A model generated the notes under the pieces. That model was not told the DNA's origin. It made no database searches and saw only the letters and a program-made list of their open reading frames with translations. Shown piece by piece: positions 24,901 to 36,612 of a stretch of DNA of 64,000 nt. Numbering within the stretch: position 1 is the first letter of the stretch; the number at the start of each line of letters is the position of its first letter. This DNA comes from Istiophorus platypterus (Eukaryota > Chordata > Actinopteri > Istiophoriformes > Istiophoridae), in assembly GCA_016859345.1 (NCBI GenBank), contig CM029115.1:16322001-16386000 (forward strand), read 5' to 3'. Made by a program: the position numbers and the translations under genes.

Positions 24901-27380
24901 TGAGAATTTAAGTGTTGTCTGCGGAACAACTTCTAAAAACGTAAAATCTATCCATTAAATGTGTTTTCTTTTATCGCTTTGATACATTATACCTCCTAGT
25001 TTCATGAGAATTTCTTATGAATAGGGTTTTGAGCTGATGACACGTTTCAAGGGGACACTACAGAAAATAGCACATTGTTTCTCAGAGACTGGCTGTAACA
25101 AATAAAAATACGGTGGATTTTTCATATTTTTTATATCTGTGATTTGTGCTGATAGTAATTTAATGAAGTATTACAATCCCCAAAATCCCCAATAAACACA
25201 TTTGGCTTTATGTAAGTGGAGATAGCAGGGGTTTTTTTGTTGTTTTTGTTTTTGTTTTCTTTTTCTAATAGAGAGTTTATACCTCTCTGGGGACCAAAAA
25301 TGAGTATAATCACTGTGTGTATCTCATTCCACAATCTGTGTGGGATAAAATATAGAACATTCCTTTTGTCTGTTAAATGCCAAAAGGAATAACTTGAACA
25401 ATTGTTTGTGCATAGACCATATGAATGGTTTATCTATTTGGTGCACAATGTTTATGATCTTTTTTGTGTACGAGCTAAGTTTGTTTCACTTAAGTACTTT
25501 TCTACATATTGACTTTTTATAAGGTCAGAAAAAAAATGAAAGGAAAATGGGTATACACGTAAACAATGAGCGTGTAAAGTCAGCAAAACAAGAGGGTTAA
25601 ATTTATGCGTGGACACCTTAAACCTGAGTCTCCGGACAATATAAAAACGTGTCTTACACAGGCTCGACTCACTGTTAACAGGGCTTCACATTATGGCTTA
25701 TTTTTGTGGCCTTTTGGCAGTGCTGTCAACCTAGCCTACTTCTGCTCTGGCTATATTTAGGGCTGAATAATGCCCTGCTGGAAAGCTGCCCTACATTAAG
25801 CGAGCGCCTCCATCTCTGCCTACCTGCAGGTGAACCCACCTCAGTCACCGGATGCTTCGCCTTTCCCCGTGCCTCAGTCTGTCTCTACGTGCCACTTGGT
25901 CTATTTCAGTCCAAGCCGGTGAGGTTTTACTTACATGACAAACAAGTAGAATAAAGCTGGAGCACATTCCCAAGAGCAGTGAGAAAGAAGAAAATTATGA
26001 ATAAGAAACTAGGCCTATTGTCTCTTTTGATGTTTCATTACTTCATCTCATTTCCATCTCTACCTTTATCAGTCTTTGTCGTTGCCTTTAGCTCTCAGTC
26101 TGCCACCTCCTTGCACTCTGTCTTTTCTTCTCTGTCTTTCTTTCTCCCTCTGCCCTCGCTCGCCGGGGCAGTAGGAGAAATGACTGTCTGCTCTCAGGCT
26201 TGAGATATTTGCTTCTCTTTATTGTGAATTAATTAGCTCACGACTTAACAAAGATAGTTCCCATCCTATTTTTAGGATTCTTGGTCTGAGATTCAATGTG
26301 CCCTTTTACAAGGACACAATAAAGAAGAGAAGATCCCCACAGGCGTATTTCAGCTTATACAGAGTATATTTGCACAAATACCTGAAGGAGGTAGAATCAG
26401 GTTTTATTGCCAAAGAGCACTGAAAGTAATGAAAGTATCAAGTGCTGCACAATACAGGGCTTAAGTAGCACAAATCTGAACTATGGTTTTGTGTATTTAA
26501 AATCAAAAATTTCCTAAGCCACTGGTCAGGTAAACAGATTAACTCTACTTGGATGTTATATCTTTGACTGGGAACACATGCTGAAATTTAGTTTATCGCA
26601 CAGTACAAGTCAAGTGTACATCGATTTTAAACAATTATTTTCCTGTCTTTCAATTATGTTTCCATCAATATTTATTTATTCACCTTTTTTCACCTGTACC
26701 TGTTAATTTAATAAATTAGTTATTTGATCTTGTACGCTTTCCTTTTAGCACTGGTTAATTGCTGTATGTCCATTTATCTGCAGTTATAAGGTAATTTCAT
26801 TAAGTTTCAGTTCAGTTTTCATGCTTTTCAGGCTTTAAAACTACACTCGAGCTGCTGTTGACTTGACCACCAACATGATGTACATTCATTGGTGGTTAAA
26901 TCATCAGTGGCACGAGTGGTTTCAAGTCACAAACCAACTGAAAATAACTGAAATTACCTAATAAAGTCAGATAAATGGATACACAACAATAAACCCAGCA
27001 AAGCCTACATGTTAAATTGCAACAGAAAACATACCATACGCTCCCACTTTCTCCAGTTATATCTAAGAATTCAATTTGAGTTAACATTAATACACATAAA
27101 GGACACTGTTTTGTCACCAGCTAATTTAACCGTCTAATTTATACTGTTTCTCATGAGATTTTAAAATGTTTTAGTCAGTGAAACTTCGTGTTCACAGGAA
27201 ACGTGGAAGACAGTCCGGTTTCCTCAGTTACGTCCTTAGATATATTAGCATGAAACAGTGACCTGAGTTCAAATCTCAGTGGAACCTGAAGGTTTTGAAA
27301 CAATATGTGTTTGATTGCTAAGTCAAACAACAGATATGTGGGAATACTTTTAAAAATCAAAATAATCACTTCAGTTTTTT
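21901..27380. other. Gene-free stretch downstream of fem1c
   Basis: No coding exon could be supported. The longest minus-strand frame (24168-24629, 153 codons) has no recognisable domain. The sequence is AT-rich with mononucleotide runs (T at about 23590-23610) and a pyrimidine-rich segment at 26040-26165. A short AGAATCAGGTTTTATTGCC at about 26394 resembles the head of a dispersed fish repeat. Confidence 0.55.
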
Positions 27381-27382
27381 TA

Positions 27383-27535
27383 ATCAAGCAAAAATGTCAA
27401 CCATTCTCAGGTTCTAGCTTCTCCAATACATGGTTTAGCTGATTTTCTTGGTTTTATAAAGTTGTAACAATTAATTGCTGAACTAGAGAAATAATTGGCT
27501 GATTAATCAATAATGAAAATAATCATCAGTTGAGT
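27383..27535 (+). mobile_element. Partial copy of dispersed repeat B (ATTAATCGATTAAT-type)
   Basis: It contains AAGCAAAAATGTCAACCATTC, CAGGTTCTAGCTTCTCC and the terminal run CTGATTAATCAATAATGAAAATAATCATCAGTTG. This matches the repeat at 44654-44962 in order and orientation, with the 5' part missing. From memory this is an abundant non-autonomous DNA-transposon-like repeat of percomorph fishes; the family name is not certain. Confidence 0.6.
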
Positions 27536-28458
27536 TCCTAAATACTCCATGACATTAGCTCCTGTCTCCTACATTATGCCGGCCTTACCAAGCTGTTAGG
27601 TATCAACACCTTGGAGCTGTTTACTATTCTATGGATTATGGTCCTATTCCTAAAAAAACACACTCCTACCTCTCTTTGATTTGAAAGAGGACCCAGTTTT
27701 TCCATCACTGCTTCAAATACATTTCTACGAGTCCCTTGGTTTGAAGACATGCTGAACTCAGAGCCTGTGCTTTGTTTTTTGACACTGTTCCAACCCGTGG
27801 AAAATAAATCTATCAACACTGTCATTTTTAAAAAGAGTTTTTAATGCAGATAGATTTGCCATCTGCACTGATTCATCACAGCACCGCTCCTTGTTTTCTC
27901 TTGTTTACCTTGACGTTCTGACTGTGCATCGCTATGGATGAGAGAAGCACCTGCTGAATGTAAAATAAGAAGGTGCTGACTGAGAAAGTGGTGTTTGGAT
28001 AAACGTGACCGATTACATAAGAGTCCATGCAGCTAAGATAGATGGGCAGGGTATTAACATGGGGATCATTGTGGTCTGAATCTGATACTGGTCTGGCCTG
28101 GACATCACAGTCTCTGCCTTGCTCTCTCACTTTCTGTCTCACACACATAGAGACACACACATACTCCCTGATTGGACAAGGGGGCACTGCCAATTGTGTG
28201 TGTGTGTGTGTGAAGGAGTGATTGCTGCTCTCCATGCACACTGGCACCAAGACTTTCCACTTTGAGTCAGCTGTCAAAACAACATAAAAAATAGCTGGTA
28301 TGGCAGTGATTATAACAACAAACACAAATTAAACACACACATATGCAAGATCAAACACACACACACAGAGTCAGATCCTTGAAACATACATGCTCCTTCC
28401 CCGTCCTTTTTTTTTTTTACATGTTTATATAGTTGTTTATTTTTGGCATTTTAATTTG

Positions 28459-28594
28459 GCACTTTATTGTACAGCTGACAACACTGATATAGACAGCAAA
28501 TGTGGAACAAAAGAGATATTCGGCTGGAATCAAACCGGGGTCGTTGCTGTCACATGCTATGCATCTCCACCGCCAGGCCACCAGGACACCCCCC
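28459..28594 (-). mobile_element. tRNA-derived SINE
   Basis: On the minus strand the element starts near 28594 with GTGTCCTGGTGGCCTGGCGG, a box A-like start. Then comes a box B-like GGTTTGATTCC (about 28530-28545), one change from GGTTCGATTCC. It runs to an AATAAAG-containing tail near 28462. Box spacing fits a polymerase III promoter. The body cannot fold as a functional tRNA, so it is a retroposed copy, not a gene. Confidence 0.65.
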
Positions 28595-30864
28595 TCTGAG
28601 TCTATTTTAATCTGTCCCTCCCGGAAGAGTAACACATTGAGTTTGCTCGGTTGCCTTATTTCTAACATTAGTCCTGATTTATTTTAATGCAATCTTCCAC
28701 TTTGGCTATTTCTCCTTTTCCAGTGACTTCTCTCTGATCTGATTCCATGAGCCGGCAAACCTTCCCTTTGATAAGAAAAAAAAGGTCATAAACCAAAAGG
28801 CAGAATAATTTTTAAAATAAGATTTAAATAATGCCCCCCGCCCCGTATTTTTTCTGCAAACCACCTCCAATCAAACGCAGACACCAACACACCCAGCATG
28901 TCCAGCTAACCGAAACAAAACGACCTTCTCCTTCCTCTTACTAATAAAAGACTGATGCAGACATTGTAAAACTTATTGACGTCATTTTGCCAGGACCTGG
29001 CTAAATGTGACTTTAAGTATTCCTCTTTAACATTAATCGGCCGTATACTGTTTGCGACAATCAAAGTTTAAAAAAAAAAAAGGAAAGTTTTATCTGCCTC
29101 ATCAGGCCTGTATCGGAGGGACTTGACCAGATTTGATCGGCTGTCATCAGACTCAAAAAATACTAAATCCTGTTTGGATTAGCAGAAAATGAAAGATCCC
29201 AGCGCTGATAGTAGGAAGCTGTTTATGTAGCCATTCTATCATCTATGTCGAAATAAATTGTTGGAAACAATGAACAAAGAGCTCAACCATTAACACCTCT
29301 GTTGCCTGATGTGATCTTCTCTGCGCCAGGATAGTTTTCATACTGATGAAAGCAATTTAAGAGCATGTCACCACTTCTCTACTAAAGATACTTCTGTCAC
29401 ATAATAATTAATGCCTAACCTGTCTCTCTGCCTTGTCCTCGTACTTTTTAGCTACATAGGGAATTTAGGGTAACCTGGGCAGCTGATTCCGGTGGCAGTC
29501 CAGAGGGAAAACCCACAGGGGAGCAGGCGTCCTGCCGTGACAGTTGGCAGCAGCAACAGTGGCCATTTACACACATTAATCAGGAATTTACCTCAAAGTC
29601 CAGAAACCAGGTGCTGTTCATTTACACTATGTTAAGCTAAGAACTCCTACTTTGATATTTAAAACCGAGGTTTATTTACAGCGCAAACTATCTTTACCAC
29701 CCATATCGGTGCCTCAGCCTTTTCTGTAATACATCCTCACACATATGCTAGTATCTACCATGGCTGTGAAAGCCAGGGTTTTATGTACTCCTGGCGGAAT
29801 CTGAATCTGGGGTTTCACTGACCCTTAGTGAAAGTCACATTTAAAGGTGAATACCATTTTTAAAGGGGAATACTAGGCGCACTGCAGCCTGCATTTCAGA
29901 GTAATTGTTGTGAACTTCAACTGTCACTGAAGAGGGAAGTTGTAAACTGTGCTCCTAAACTCTAATGCCCCATGAAGTTCAGGTAAGATGCAACAATGCG
30001 AGATTTTTGATGCATTTGTACACATCTGAGATATAAGTTAGTGGTTTAATGCTGAAATTAGCTTCAGTTTATATTAGTGTTAAGTTTTGTTAGCAGAAAA
30101 TGCACTCAGCCCTGTCCCAGTATCCATTTGCATTCAAAAGATTGTGATCCACCCCTTTTGTTTGAATGTTGTTTTGTAACAATTTGTGTAACATGAGTTT
30201 TGTTTTTACATCATGTTGTAAGTCATAACTTGTTTTGAACATGTCATTTTACAGACTGTCACTGTAATGAAATAGCTTGTAAAACCATCTCAATTATATG
30301 TCACACACAAAAAGCCATTTTATTATCATTTACTGCACATGACTGTAAATGATTCCTCTTACTTAGCCTGTTTTGTATTTGTTTGTATTCAGTATTTTCT
30401 TACTTCAAACAAGAATTTTTCCTTTTCTTTCCAATCAAATGCATTCAGATTAAGAGGAATACATTTCATACTTTACCAGGATAGAAACGTTCCCAATTTT
30501 TCTTGTTGTAAATGTGCTTTGTGCAAAAACAATCCCTTTTGATCAGTTTAAATGTTTGGCTCAGCCCACATTTGTTTCCAATGCCAAACCATCTGCCACA
30601 AAGCAACACTGACTCATCAGGCCTGCCTACGCTCCCCATTGAGAATCCATGATTTCCACAAGGTGCCCCTCTTTTCTGTCTAATCACTATGTACCATGCC
30701 TTCCCCAGTATTTTGCTCTTGCTCTGCAGTGCTGAATCAAATAGAGACCTGAGTATGTGGGCACAAAACGTCGCAAATAAAAGAGCAGACACAGCCAGAA
30801 CTGCTGCATTGCAACAAATATGTGAATACATGATGTAGATTTTTGTCATAGCTTATTGAAATCT

Positions 30865-30947
30865 ACTCTTCTCTTCTCTTGTCTTGTCTTCTCTTCTCTT
30901 CTTTTCTCTTCTTTTCTCTTCTTTTCTCTTCTTTTCTCTTCTCTTCC
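30865..30947. repeat. Pure pyrimidine tract with 10-mer tandem repeat
   Basis: About 80 bases are almost only C and T. It contains four perfect head-to-tail copies of CTTTTCTCTT (30901-30940) flanked by CTCTT variants. Long oligopyrimidine mirror-like tracts can form triplex DNA. Confidence 0.85.
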
Positions 30948-31800
30948 CAAAAAGGAAGTGGAGTCCCTACATTAAATATGACTGTGTAACCAGATTTGTT
31001 GCCCCACAACATGAGTAATACTAACACACCCACACACACGCGCACTGTCTGTCTCTGTCTGTCCTGAAGCCTATCAGCAGTTGTTAATTTACACAAAGGG
31101 AGAGGACAGTGTTTGTTCTAGTCCTGAGCTGCCAGAGCCAGATCCAGTGTCCAGAGGATAAACTAGATGCTCCAGCCTGCTGGTGTTCATTACTCATGAT
31201 CACATGGATAGAGATGATACATCACTTTAATCCTTTATATCTTTGTTTTGTTTTCCCTCTCTCATTTCTGAATTTTGCTCAAACACAGATTGACACGCAT
31301 TATGCTTTAAAGGAGACCTCCAATGATTTTTCTCATCAAGTTCTGTTTATAGGTCTCAAAGTCTGTTTATGGGTCTTCATAGGTCTGTGGAGTTAGAAAG
31401 TCAGAAAGAAAGAGAGCTTACCAGAGCTCTGTAGTCCCGTCCTCATCTCTGCATGAGGCCAGAGGCTAATTTAGCCACAACTGGCAGAGGTTGCATTATA
31501 AGTTATGTAGGTGCCAGGTTTTGTCAAGGAAGAAGAATGTGCTGAATAAAAAAGATGACTTGTTTTTTTTGTTGTTGAACAACAGAAGGACCTAGAAATT
31601 ACAGGTAAAAACTGTAAAATGTTATAATGTTTGCGTAGGTATGTGATTTCAGTGTATCTGGTTTTGTTTTGCAAAAATGTTCCTAGTTATTAAATCCCGA
31701 GATGATTTGGTCCGGAAAAGAACTCATTTTTGTTAAAATTGGAAGGAAAAGGGTGCAGTCGGTGACAACTCTAATAAGAACCTGGATTCAAGCTTGAATG

Positions 31801-31815
31801 CCAGTAGAGGGTAGT
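31801..31815 (+). promoter_or_regulatory. CTCF-like site
   Basis: CCAGTAGAGGGTAGT matches the CTCF core CCASYAGRKGGCRSY with one mismatch (T for the C at position 12). It lies in the fem1c-ccdc112 intergenic region. Confidence 0.35.
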
Positions 31816-32562
31816 GTTAAAATGTGTCCATCTACTCAGGATGTCTGGCCACAGTGGGAACCAGGCCTTTTACATCCAGGTCTATGTGTTTGATGTAGCA
31901 TCACACTCTGGGAGCTTCTCAGAGGTTTTCCTCAACCAGTCACAATAATCAAGGGCCATGAAATAAATTGCAGCACTGTGAATGTTTGCTTGAGGTTTTT
32001 TTCCTGTTGCTCCCCCATGGGGCACAGGAAGTCAGAAGGAAAGTCGCTGGCATGGCAAAGGAAGGGGAAATAAGCAAGAGTTGATCTGCCCTGATGCCAG
32101 AATGAACATAGAAATCCCAGTTTGCCAGTCAAAGATCCTGTCAGTCGGAGAACTTCTCAGTGACTTTTTCTATTAAACTTTTCTCTCTGTTGCTGATGTG
32201 TTGGCACTGAAATCCTTAATGTGTGGAAATCTTTAAGGCACGTAAAGGCGCATATATCCAAAGGCTCCTCCAAAAACAGCAGAGACAGGAGCAAACTGCT
32301 GCCAGGAGTTGAGTTCAAAGGCATAGAAAAGCAATGAGGGGGTTTTAAATTCAAAACACAAAGGTAAAGGTGATAGTTGCCTCCTTCTTTGCTGCTGTGT
32401 AGAATGATCATTAAGAGGTGAACTTTCTCTCTGTGAAAAAGCTAGTTGCTCTGACTGTAGCATAATCCAACCTAATAAAAAAGCAGGGGTGAACCCTGAG
32501 TGTCATGTCTGCAATCAACTCCTCTCTTAGCCCCCACAGGTCATCTCTGTAACTCTAGCACA

Positions 32563-32565
<3 letters not shown>

Positions 32566-32619
<54 letters not shown>

Positions 32620-32670
32620 ATACACACACATGCATACACACACACACACACACACACCCACACACACACA
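32566..32670. repeat. Compound (CT)n-(CA)n microsatellite
   Basis: (CT)n spans 32566-32619 with one CG interruption, followed directly by (CA)n to 32670 with TG and CC interruptions. Confidence 0.9.
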
Positions 32671-32727
32671 GAAATACAAAGAAAGGCATAAAGTTAAGTG
32701 TGCTCAGTGACAGAGTTGTGTGGCCGA

Positions 32728-32786
32728 CCCCCCCCCCCCCCCCAACAGCCCCCAGACCCCCCAGTGTACCCAGACCCCCCAGTGTA
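32728..32786. repeat. Poly-C run and perfect 18-bp tandem duplication
   Basis: Sixteen C at 32728-32743 are followed by two perfect copies of CCCAGACCCCCCAGTGTA (32751-32768 and 32769-32786). The C-rich strand has four runs of at least five C close together, so i-motif or G-quadruplex folding is possible. Confidence 0.85.
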
Positions 32787-35185
32787 AGCCTTCCTTTGCT
32801 TTCCACTTGTTTATGCCTAATCAACTTGTGGAAAACCTACACACAGGAGCCAGGCAACAGCTGTTGATCATAATTAAACAGACACAGACTAGTCAGTGTC
32901 AGTTCGCAGGGATTTTTTTTTTTAGAACACTTACATTTCTGTGGTTGTTCAATTATTGCAAGAAAAGAAAAATTGCATGGCATGATTCGCTGTGAAAGTA
33001 GTTGGTCCTGGTGTAAAACATCACATCTGCTTTTTCTCCTCTTTTCTCTTCTCAGAACACAATGAGCAATTTTACTAAAAACAGTTATGGGTTTTCACCT
33101 TTCAGTTTTCATTTCCTCCGTCAAAAGGAAAGGAAAATGTAATGCGACAGTGTTACATATACTTTGAACAAATGCATTTACACGACCCTGACAGCACACA
33201 GGACTAAAGTAAATCCTCTAGGGTTTTTTAAAATGGTAATTTCAAAGTATTTCTTACATATTGCAGTTTGCTCATGCAGGATTAACAGTTTTGGCCATTC
33301 AGCATTAACCACTAGTGACTATTTGTATAGGAATATTTCAACATTTTGGGAAATATTATTATTATATCTTATATTATATAGTATAATATATTTTAAATTA
33401 TATCAAATTTATTAACTTTGTTACCGAAAGTTAGATGAGCAGACAACTAGTCTGTTAATCAGTGAGCTTGAGATGTTAGAGTAACATTGCATTATCATTT
33501 AATGCAAAATTAAAATTTTTGGAGTTCAGATGTAATATATAAAAGTAACATTTCAAAGATCACCACATAGTATATTTGATAGCAGCTCTGAAGCTTTTGA
33601 TCATATGATCATGTGATGATGATCATAGGTTCATGCGATCTTCATCAAAAGATGGAGTTGGACCAGTTATCATGTAATCTTTGGTGTCTAAATTTACATT
33701 TCTAATTAGCACTTAGAAGAGTCCTTATTCATGTTGGCTAAAAAAAAAAAAACTTCAATTCACCTACAATTCTAAGAAAGCTTAGGAAACTCCAAATCCA
33801 AAGAAGACAATGAGATATGACTGAAAGCTCCAGAACAGGCAAAGCTTAGTAAACAATAGAGTTAGAATATGTGCAGTTCTCTCAGGGGGTCGTTTGAGGA
33901 GAGCAATGTAGATGGGTGAGGTGAAGACTCATGTCACAGTGGATATGTGAGAGGTACTCTAGATAAGAGCATCGCTTTAATAGTAGACAATTAAAGTGAT
34001 ACAACAGGAAAAGAGAGCTGCCAAGCCACAGAGTGGTGGCAGATTAATAGGGTTTTCCACGATAAGCAGAATGTAAAACCTCCCTGATCAAATCAGCAAA
34101 ATAAACGTCATATGACTGGAGGTGTGACCAGCTCTCAGTTTAGCTCACTCATACAAGAGTGACATTCAGCACGGTTAACTCTCTCAAGCTCCGGCTAATT
34201 TAGGTTTAACATGTGCAAGCATAATTCAATGACCTGCAAGTTTCAGTGAGAAAGAAACAAGGCATCAGGGCTGAGATTATAAATGCATAACCTTTTCAAT
34301 TCCATATAGCTTTTTCTTTTCTTAACAGCTGTTTGTGTTCTCAGAGAGTCCCAAAATTTTAAGATATTGTGCTTTTCGTCCACCGTTCCTTAGATATGTT
34401 TGAAAACTACTCCTATTTCAATTTTAAAGGCTATGACTGCAACTCAAGCATGCAAATGCCACAAAATCAATACATTTAGACAAGTACATTCATAAAAACA
34501 CCCAAATGTTTCTTATATATATATATGAATTAATACTACAACTCAAACTGTCCTCTATGAGCTGGAGTGTCGGACAAGTTGAAAATTTGACCTGCTGGTG
34601 GTGTTAGATGAAAGGTCAGAGGATCACACAAGTAATCAGGATTCAAGCTCTGGGGAGCATCAAGGCTTCTGTGCCAAAAGCTCATGCCAGCCCATCCAAA
34701 CGTTGTTGTGTTATCTCTTTCTAGTTCAGTCAGTGAGAAACTTCTTTTCCAATAAAAAACTGAACTTGTGATGCCTTTGTCACACATGACCCTTGGATAA
34801 GCACATGCATTAAATTAGCTAACGGTATGAGTTAAAGGTGACATGTTCAAGTAGCTCAAAAAATTACATTTGGAGAAATGCTGATGTGTTTACGTTACAG
34901 AGAGAAACAAGGGGAGAAGCACAGCAGGAAAAGCAATTATACTGATCACATTCCCGCCGCCTTCCCAAGCTCCTCACCACGTGCTGCTCAAGTAATTTAC
35001 TCATATGTACTCACACACACACAGACACATGCATATGCATGTGCACTTGCCTGTGTGAGTCCGAATCTAACATGTGAAACATGTGCAGGATGTAGCCAGA
35101 TCCTGTTGCTTTTTTACACCATATACTATTACAGCACTAGTCAGGTGTCAGAACTAACTGAGCGCGAGTGTCCGTGTGAACGTGC

Positions 35186-35316
35186 GTATGTGTGTGTGTG
35201 AGTGTGGGAGTGTTTGTGTGTGGGAGTGTTTGTGTGTTTGTCCATGTGTGTGTGTGTGTGTGTGTGTGTCTGTGTTTCTGTGTGTGTGTCTGTGTGTCTG
35301 TGTGTGTGTGTCTGTG
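35186..35316. repeat. (TG)n microsatellite with variant units
   Basis: About 130 bases of TG with interspersed AG, GG, TT and TC variants. It lies about 190 bases left of a long (CA)n block, so the two are inverted relative to each other. Confidence 0.9.
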
Positions 35317-35505
35317 CTGGTATGCATTTTTGGCTGTGTCTGTTGTATATGTGTGCTAGTGTTTGCCCACATAGTTAACCCTTAATAAATCAGGAATGTT
35401 TACTGAAAACACTCCCATTTAGCAACAGGCAGCAGGACAGAAGGTTTTACACACTTGAACGACCAAACTCACCTGTGGTGTAAGAGTGGAAGTGCAACTG
35501 ACTCT

Positions 35506-35640
<135 letters not shown>

Positions 35641-36199
35641 TAAACACAGTAGCAGATGTCATAAATAAGCATGTCTAATTCAAAGAACTGGCAGGAGGGA
35701 AGTTTAGAGTTCCATAGCCCATGAATGCTAAACTGACCTCTCAGCTTACCCTGATCATGTCTCATAACATTTCCAAATAGCCTTTTAGCTCCTGAGAGGA
35801 GGTCAAAGATCATGTGCCTCTTTCTCACTTGCCTGTATCCACTTTTCTGCATTAGACTCAGTTCAGGGATAAACCGCCTTCACTCAAGTTTTGAGGTTAG
35901 CATGAAAACTCATCTGTCACAAGTGTAAATGTCAAGTTTAAGGGCAGTTCAGAAACAGATGTCTCTTTCCAGTACAAGGGAAAGTTTGGGGATTTTTTTT
36001 TTCTGTCCTTTGTGAAGGAAACAATTTGACTCTTGTGACAGAAATTGGCAAGATGAACTAAATAAGTTATTGGTCCGACGCAAAAAAAAAAAAAGATTTA
36101 TACTGTTTGTTGGGATCTTCGTCAGAGGATAGTTTACTTGGCTATTATTGTGTGGCCTAAATTTTAGTCATGGTCATGTGCAATTCTGGAAATTAATAA

Positions 36200-36612
36200 A
36201 GCACATTTATTCAAGTACTATACTCAAGTGCAATATTGAGATACATTCACTTTGAGTATTTCCATTTTGTGCTACTTATACTACCTTTCCACTACATTTA
36301 TTTGAAAGCTTTATTTACTTTGCAGATACTGATTATTAAAACAAATCTAATCAATAACTAAACTGGGATTTGTTATTATGGATCAAATTATTCAATCCTT
36401 TGATGGCCACATTAGTGCTGGTTACATATTAATGAAACAATAATTATAAATGCATTAATATTAATAATATGTTAATTATCAAAATATACTACTCTTATAT
36501 CAATATCGTATGCATTATATAATATACAATATTCTTGTAAAATAATATTTCTTACTTTGTTGTAGTGCTACGTTTAATTGTGGAAAAGATCTGAGCACTT
36601 CTTCCACCAGTG
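36200..36612 (+). mobile_element. Dispersed repeat A (AAGTACT...CTTCTTCCACCAGTG type)
   Basis: It begins near ATTCAAGTACTATACTCAAG, passes GAGTATTTCCATTTTGTGC, CCACTACATTTATTTG and ACTTTGCAGATACTGATTAT, and ends GATCTGAGCACTTCTTCCACC. The same ordered blocks occur in the copy at 44404-45258. I recall this as a very common non-autonomous repeat in percomorph genomes. No protein is encoded. Confidence 0.65.

Larger units (their letters stand above)
27536..35185. other. Gene-free stretch with SINE and microsatellites
   Basis: Apart from the SINE, the CTCF-like site, a 10-mer tandem and CT/CA/C runs listed separately, no exon or RNA gene could be supported. The frame at 30466-30849 (minus, 127 codons) has no known domain and is judged spurious. 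AT-rich low-complexity DNA lies at 33350-33420. Confidence 0.5.

Noticed and set aside
27258..27295. GAGTTCAAATCTC resembling a tRNA box B
   Set aside because: No box A at the right distance and no cloverleaf; not enough for a tRNA or SINE.
28148..28212. Short CA and TG runs facing each other
   Set aside because: Arms are only about 12-20 bases and imperfect; a trivial microsatellite effect compared with the 35.2-35.6 kb pair.
30466..30849. 127-codon minus-strand open frame
   Set aside because: Composition looks random, with no known motif and no promoter or poly(A) context.
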